Shown: positions 4,590 through 8,169 of the stretch, one piece after another
How positions within the stretch are numbered: position 1 is the stretch's first letter
Layout of the letters: every line of letters begins with the position of its first letter
From: JADJLQ01 sp034439915
GTDB taxonomy: Bacteria; Bacteroidota; Bacteroidia; Chitinophagales; Saprospiraceae
DNA: 8,169 nt
Direction: 5' to 3'
NCBI GenBank assembly: GCA_034439915.1
Contig: JAWXBI010000085.1
Span: 1 to 8,169 of the forward strand
Translations under genes and position numbers: made by a program
The notes under the pieces: generated by a model
Seen by the model: only the letters and a program-made list of their open reading frames with translations
Told to the model about the DNA's origin: nothing
Database searches by the model: none

Positions 4590-7310
4590 ATGGAATTAGC
4601 GTCGAGATACCAGCCTGCCAATTCGGAAGATAAGTGGTATGCACATTGGATGGAGCAAGGTTATTTTTATTCTATACCGGACGATAGAGAACCATTCAGT
4701 ATTGTTATACCTCCTCCTAATGTCACCGGTGTGCTGCATATGGGTCATATCCTGAACAACACCATCCAGGATGTCCTGATCCGGAAAGCACGGATGGAAG
4801 GCAAAAATGCCTGCTGGGTGCCTGGGACTGACCACGCTTCCATTGCGACGGAGGCCAAAGTAGTCCGGTGGCTGAGAGAAGAAAAAGGGTTAAAAAAAGG
4901 CGACCTGACCCGGGAAGAATTTATGCAATATGCCTGGCAATGGACGGATAAATATGGGGGAATCATCCTGAACCAACTCCGGAAACTCGGAGCCAGTTGT
5001 GATTGGAAAAGAACCGCTTTTACCATGGACGAACCGAGAAGCGAGGCCGTCTTTAAAGTGTTTATCGATCTGTACCGGAAAGGGAAATTATACAGGGACT
5101 ACCGTATGGTAAACTGGGATCCGGAAGCTAAAACGGTATTGAGCAATGAGGAAGTTATATTTCAGGAAGAAAATGCGACCCTCTATTTTGTGAATTATCC
5201 GGTCATTGATCTGCCGGGCCAATTTCTGACCATCGCCACGCAGCGACCTGAAACCATCATGGGCGACACTGCAGTAGCCGTGCACCCGGATGACCAGCGG
5301 TATAACCATCTGGCAGGTAAAAAAGTCATGGTACCAATGATTAACCGGGAAGTTTCCATAATATTTGATGAATATGTAGATCCCGCGTTCGGTACAGGAG
5401 CACTTAAAGTTACCCCTGCCCATGATAGCAACGATTATGAATTGGGTAAAAAACACGGACTTGAAATTATAGATACCCTGAACGATGATGGTACGTTGAA
5501 CGCAGCTGCTCAGTTGTTTGTAGGTAAGGACCGGTTTGAAGCCAGAAAGTTGGTAGTTGAAAAATTGAAAGAACTAAATCTGCTCCAAAAAACCGAGGAA
5601 TACAAAAGTAATATAGGCAGATCTGAAAGGACCCAAGCCGTCGTCGAACCCAAATTATCCCTGCAATGGTATGTGGATATGAAAAAACTTGCCCCTCCAG
5701 CGCTGAATGCGGTGATGAAGGATGATATCGTATTTATTCCTGAAAAGTATAAAAATGTATATAAACATTGGATGGAGAATATCCGGGACTGGTGCATATC
5801 GCGTCAACTGTGGTGGGGCCATCGGATTCCGGCATGGTACTTAGTAGGGGGGAGGTATGAGGTAAGCGGTGAGAGGGTGGAGGTTTCAGGTAACAGGGAT
5901 AAGGTATCAGGTAATAACTTCCAGGATAAAGGAGGGCCGCCGTTTGTGGCAGAAACAGTGGAAGAGGCACTGGAACTGGCGAAATCAAAAACAGGAAATC
6001 AAAGCCTCTCCATCACTGATCTGAAACAGGATGAAGATGTGCTCGATACCTGGTTTTCAAGTTGGCTCTGGCCGATCACGGTTTTTAACGGATTCCGGGA
6101 TCAAAAAGAATTAAATTATTATTATCCTACTTCGGTATTAGTCACGGGGTGGGATATCATTTTCTTATGGGTGGCCCGTATGATTATGAGTGGGTATGAG
6201 TGGCAAGATACCCTGCCATTTAAAACCGTTTATTTTACTGGCATGGTCAAGGACAAACTCAGGAGAAAAATGAGTAAGTCCCTGGGCAACAGTCCGGATT
6301 GCCTCAAATTAATCGCCGATTTTGGAGCTGATGCAGTGCGTTATGGTATCCTGGCTTCCAGCCCTGCGGGAGGGGATCTTTTATTTGATGAAAAATTGTG
6401 TGAAAACGGGCGCAATTTTTGCAATAAGATCTGGAATGCTACCAGACTGGTAAAAGGATGGCAGACCGAAGCCTCACAGCCACTTCAGCCCCTCCAACAG
6501 TTTGCAATTCATTCCTTCAGTCATAAGTGGAACAAATGCAAGACTACCATTCATCAGGATATCAATCAATTCAGGTTATCCGATGCTATCACGACGTTGT
6601 ACTCTTTTGTATGGGATGATTTTTGTTCATGGTACCTGGAAATGGTCAAGCCGGAAGCATCCGGACCAATGGCACCACAACTTAAAGAACAAAGTATTGC
6701 GTTTTTTGAGGAAATGTTATCTGCTTTACATCCCTTTATGCCTTTTATCACGGAGGAACTTTGGCACCAGCTGACCGAAAGAAAGCTCAACGATGATTGT
6801 ATTAAAAGTCCTTATCCAGGGCCGGTGCCATACGATGAGGGGAAGATAAAAGCAACGCTGGCCTTGCAGGATATCATCCGTTCCATCCGGGAGATCCGGA
6901 ATAAAAATGGGATCAGTCTGAAAGAAGCACTGGAGCTCAAAATTTATGAATCTGATGAAAGCAAGACCCTTTTTTACCTTCAGGAACATCGGGATTTTGT
7001 TGTAAAATTTGGCAATTTGGTTTCCATAGAATGGGTGACCTCAGAAGTTACCCAGGCAGCTTCTTTTATAAGTGGAACTACAAAATATTTTCTGGTCCTG
7101 AATAAAAAAATTGACGCGGTCGCAGAGAAAGTCAGATTGGAAATGGAGCTGGCTCATGCTAAAAAATTTATCCAATCCATTCAGGTGAAATTGGAGAATG
7201 AAAAGTTTATTCAAAATGCTAAACCCGATGTGATTGAAAATGAAAAGAAGAAACTGGCAGATGGACTCGAGAGGTTGAAAAACCTCGAGGAGAGTTTAAT
7301 AGGTTTGTAA
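4590..7310 (+). CDS. valS: Valyl-tRNA synthetase
   Basis: Class Ia aminoacyl-tRNA synthetase, 906 aa, charging tRNA-Val with valine using ATP in the cytoplasm. The Rossmann catalytic core has the HIGH-type motif HMGH (50-53, after PPPNVTGVL) and the KMSKS loop (560-564). The inserted CP1 editing domain (about 190-345), which hydrolyses mischarged Thr-tRNA-Val, has TQRPETIMGDTAVAVHP (217-233) and GTGALKVTPAHDSNDY (268-283). The core resumes with RQLWWGHRIPAWY, DEDVLDTWFSSWLWP (481-495) and the WVARMIM helix. An anticodon-binding helical domain covers about 635-795 and a C-terminal coiled coil about 838-906, as in bacterial ValRS. All key motifs are intact. The ATG at 4590 gives the usual N-terminus and follows a promoter box by 7 nt. 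Odd: residues about 420-450 hold an extra low-complexity segment with three heptad-coded repeats, described separately. Confidence 0.97.
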   Translation: MELASRYQPANSEDKWYAHWMEQGYFYSIPDDREPFSIVIPPPNVTGVLHMGHILNNTIQDVLIRKARMEGKNACWVPGTDHASIATEAKVVRWLREEKGLKKGDLTREEFMQYAWQWTDKYGGIILNQLRKLGASCDWKRTAFTMDEPRSEAVFKVFIDLYRKGKLYRDYRMVNWDPEAKTVLSNEEVIFQEENATLYFVNYPVIDLPGQFLTIATQRPETIMGDTAVAVHPDDQRYNHLAGKKVMVPMINREVSIIFDEYVDPAFGTGALKVTPAHDSNDYELGKKHGLEIIDTLNDDGTLNAAAQLFVGKDRFEARKLVVEKLKELNLLQKTEEYKSNIGRSERTQAVVEPKLSLQWYVDMKKLAPPALNAVMKDDIVFIPEKYKNVYKHWMENIRDWCISRQLWWGHRIPAWYLVGGRYEVSGERVEVSGNRDKVSGNNFQDKGGPPFVAETVEEALELAKSKTGNQSLSITDLKQDEDVLDTWFSSWLWPITVFNGFRDQKELNYYYPTSVLVTGWDIIFLWVARMIMSGYEWQDTLPFKTVYFTGMVKDKLRRKMSKSLGNSPDCLKLIADFGADAVRYGILASSPAGGDLLFDEKLCENGRNFCNKIWNATRLVKGWQTEASQPLQPLQQFAIHSFSHKWNKCKTTIHQDINQFRLSDAITTLYSFVWDDFCSWYLEMVKPEASGPMAPQLKEQSIAFFEEMLSALHPFMPFITEELWHQLTERKLNDDCIKSPYPGPVPYDEGKIKATLALQDIIRSIREIRNKNGISLKEALELKIYESDESKTLFYLQEHRDFVVKFGNLVSIEWVTSEVTQAASFISGTTKYFLVLNKKIDAVAEKVRLEMELAHAKKFIQSIQVKLENEKFIQNAKPDVIENEKKKLADGLERLKNLEESLIGL
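5856..5918 (+). repeat. Three in-frame 21-bp tandem repeats within valS
   Basis: Three imperfect 21-bp units (5856-5876, 5877-5897, 5898-5918) encode YEVSGER, VEVSGNR and DKVSGNN at ValRS residues 423-443. The units share a purine-rich GGT(A/T)-(T)CAGGTAA-like core. They lie between the conserved core segments RIPAWY and FVAETVEEAL, where other bacterial ValRS proteins usually have only a short loop. The DNA resembles the short GGTATCAGG/GGTGAGAGG-type tandem repeats commonly seen between genes in Bacteroidota genomes, so it may be such a repeat captured inside a gene. Length and frame are preserved. Confidence 0.75.
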
Positions 7311-7458
7311 AGCCCCCTCTTTTCATCCTTTTTTAATACTGGAAAACACCAATTCTTCATGGAAGGAGACAATCCTGGAATCCAATTTATCGATAAAGCA
7401 CAATCAGTAATTTTACGCCGGTACTAAAATAAAGGTAGAAGCTACACATTTTAACATG

Positions 7459-7483
7459 ATAGTAATACTATTATTTAAAATAA
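7459..7483. promoter_or_regulatory. Two adjoining AT-rich palindromes upstream of a promoter box
   Basis: ATAGT-AAT-ACTAT (7459-7471) and TTATTT-A-AAATAA (7471-7483) are each perfect inverted repeats that share one base. They occupy the place where the -33 region of the following promoter would be. They could form an operator, or simply reflect the AT-rich composition. Confidence 0.25.
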
Positions 7484-7489
7484 ATTGAC

Positions 7490-7497
7490 TACCTTTG
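7490..7497 (+). promoter_or_regulatory. -7 promoter box (TACCTTTG) for the S74-domain gene
   Basis: TACCTTTG matches the Bacteroidota TAnnTTTG consensus. No TTG -33 element is seen 19-21 bp upstream. Use of this box would give a leader of about 110 nt before the ATG at 7613, in contrast to the near-leaderless layout of valS. Confidence 0.4.
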
Positions 7498-7612
7498 TAC
7501 TTCCTAACGATGATTATTATAACCAAGTGGGCTTCGGAGGAGACGTACTCAACGTGCAGAGCTCATGCGATGGTTGAAGTTGAAACAAAATTTAAACGGT
7601 CAAATTTTTAAT

Positions 7613-8047
7613 ATGAAAAATATATTCTTGTTGTGTTGTTCAGTATTGATTTTTCAGCAAAGTGGTTTTTCGCAAACCATTCCGGACAGGGATCTTAAAA
7701 GGAAGGTGACCCCGTTGACTCAAACGTTATACAAAATAGTACAACTGGAGCCCGTAGCTTTTGAATACAATGCCAAAAACTATCCGCACCTTAATCTGGA
7801 ACGTGGCGTCCATTATGGGTTTAAAGCGGATAACATGGGGCAGTTATTCCCTGAATTGGTATCGACCCGGATCATTTCTTACCACGTGGGTAAAAACTTA
7901 AACCGGGACGCAAAAATTCATACCATAGATGAGCAGGGCCTGATCCCTTTTTTGGTAGCATCTATTAAAGAGCAGCAGGCCGAAATAGAAAAACTGAGAG
8001 AAGCCATCTCGGATTTGAAAGAAGAGAACAACAAAGCGGCTAAATAA
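7613..8047 (+). CDS. Small secreted S74 (tail-fiber chaperone) domain protein
   Basis: Protein of 144 aa. The ATG at 7613 is preferred because it places a clean signal peptide (MKNIFLLCCSVLIFQQSGFSQ) at the N-terminus; an upstream ATG at 7565 would bury it behind 16 residues. Residues about 25-120 match the peptidase S74 / intramolecular chaperone domain: DRDLKRKVTPL (25-35), LEPVAFEY (45-52), HYGFKADNMGQLFPELV (67-83) and TIDEQGLIPFLVASIKEQQ (104-122). A coiled coil (about 118-140) follows, which in this family drives trimerisation. In phage tail spikes the domain folds the preceding fiber as a trimer and then cuts itself off; here nothing but the signal peptide precedes it. The serine of the usual SDxxLK motif is replaced by proline (PDRDLK), so self-cleavage is unlikely. 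Short secreted forms like this occur in Bacteroidota; their function is not established. Confidence 0.8.
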   Translation: MKNIFLLCCSVLIFQQSGFSQTIPDRDLKRKVTPLTQTLYKIVQLEPVAFEYNAKNYPHLNLERGVHYGFKADNMGQLFPELVSTRIISYHVGKNLNRDAKIHTIDEQGLIPFLVASIKEQQAEIEKLREAISDLKEENNKAAK

Positions 8048-8169
8048 CAAACTCTTTCAGTACTTCTTGGGTTAGCCCGTACCAGGCAAATTATTTAAAT
8101 TAGTTACTTTCAGCAATTCAGCAACTTAACAACTTCGTTTACACTCCGACGTGGAAAATCATAAATGGG
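8048..8169. other. Non-coding flank downstream of the S74-domain gene
   Basis: No gene or terminator hairpin is visible in these 122 bases; the only structure is the short tandem repeat at 8111-8135. The next gene, if any, starts beyond the window. Confidence 0.4.
8111..8135 (+). repeat. Short CAGCAACTT-like tandem repeat
   Basis: Three imperfect 8-9 bp units, CAGCAATT, CAGCAACTT and AACAACTT, follow one another. Short degenerate tandem repeats of this sequence type are common between genes in Bacteroidota; the function is unknown. Confidence 0.45.

Larger units (their letters stand above)
7311..7612. other. Intergenic region between valS and the S74-domain gene
   Basis: About 300 bp, AT-rich in its middle. 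No strong valS terminator hairpin is visible; the T-rich run at 7319-7336 lacks a stem. Downstream are two adjacent AT-rich dyads (7459-7483) and a TACCTTTG promoter box (7490-7497). The 100 bp after that box contain two short overlapping open frames (7479-7577 and 7510-7611) with no recognisable product. Confidence 0.4.

Noticed and set aside
5856..5918. valS tandem repeats considered as a CRISPR array or a frameshift/pseudogene signature
   Set aside because: There are no spacers, the units are contiguous and imperfect, and the valS frame with all downstream motifs is intact.
4596..5988. Several minus-strand open frames (4596-4835, 4745-5026, 5088-5456, 5195-5431, 5510-5797, 5734-5988)
   Set aside because: All lie antisense to valS, whose family identity is certain; their translations show no domain, and they overlap each other.
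6502..6989. Open frames at 6502-6774 (+), 6566-6790 (-) and 6726-6989 (-)
   Set aside because: They are alternative-frame or antisense readings of the valS anticodon-binding region without recognisable features.
7271..7286. Perfect GAGGTT-GAAA-AACCTC hairpin near the valS end, considered as a terminator
   Set aside because: It lies inside the coding sequence for the coiled coil (ERLKNLEE) and is not followed by a T run; repeated Leu/Glu codons explain it.

Overview
The window looks like an ordinary stretch of a Bacteroidota chromosome, most likely from the Saprospiria/Chitinophagia side of the phylum. The grounds are a secreted metalloprotease with a type IX secretion (T9SS) sorting domain, a DUF6438 lipoprotein, ValRS sequence features typical of the phylum, a minimal S74 'tail fiber domain' protein, starts without Shine-Dalgarno sequences, and Bacteroidota-type -7 promoter boxes (TAnnTTTG). 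The genus is inference. Stop codons are read in the standard way. No tRNA, rRNA, CRISPR array, transposase or phage module is visible.

Layout: (i) 62-1970, minus strand: an M43 (pappalysin-type) zinc metalloprotease followed after 1 nt by a DUF6438 lipoprotein, a likely two-gene envelope/secretion operon. (ii) 1971-2170: a divergent promoter region. (iii) 2171-3382, plus strand: a FemAB/BioF2-like GNAT acyltransferase. (iv) 3383-3428: a short convergent junction holding an AT-rich palindrome. (v) 3429-4387, minus strand: an ECF sigma factor (apparently with a non-ATG start) followed by a small single-pass membrane protein, probably its anti-sigma factor. (vi) 4388-4589: a divergent regulatory region with an interrupted inverted repeat and the valS promoter. 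(vii) 4590-7310, plus strand: valyl-tRNA synthetase, which carries three in-frame 21-bp tandem repeats in its catalytic half. (viii) 7311-7612: an intergenic region with AT-rich dyads and a probable promoter. (ix) 7613-8047, plus strand: a small secreted protein that is essentially one S74 (intramolecular chaperone) domain. (x) 8048-8169: non-coding, with a short CAGCAACTT-like tandem repeat.

The genes do not form one pathway. The sigma/anti-sigma pair and the protease/lipoprotein pair are each functional units; valS is housekeeping. I found no convincing undescribed system. The points most worth a second look are the repeat-derived insertion inside valS, the identical TATCTTTG-N7-ATG arrangement ahead of two unrelated genes (implying almost leaderless mRNAs), the tight coupling of the protease and lipoprotein genes, and the S74 domain that lacks the usual catalytic serine.
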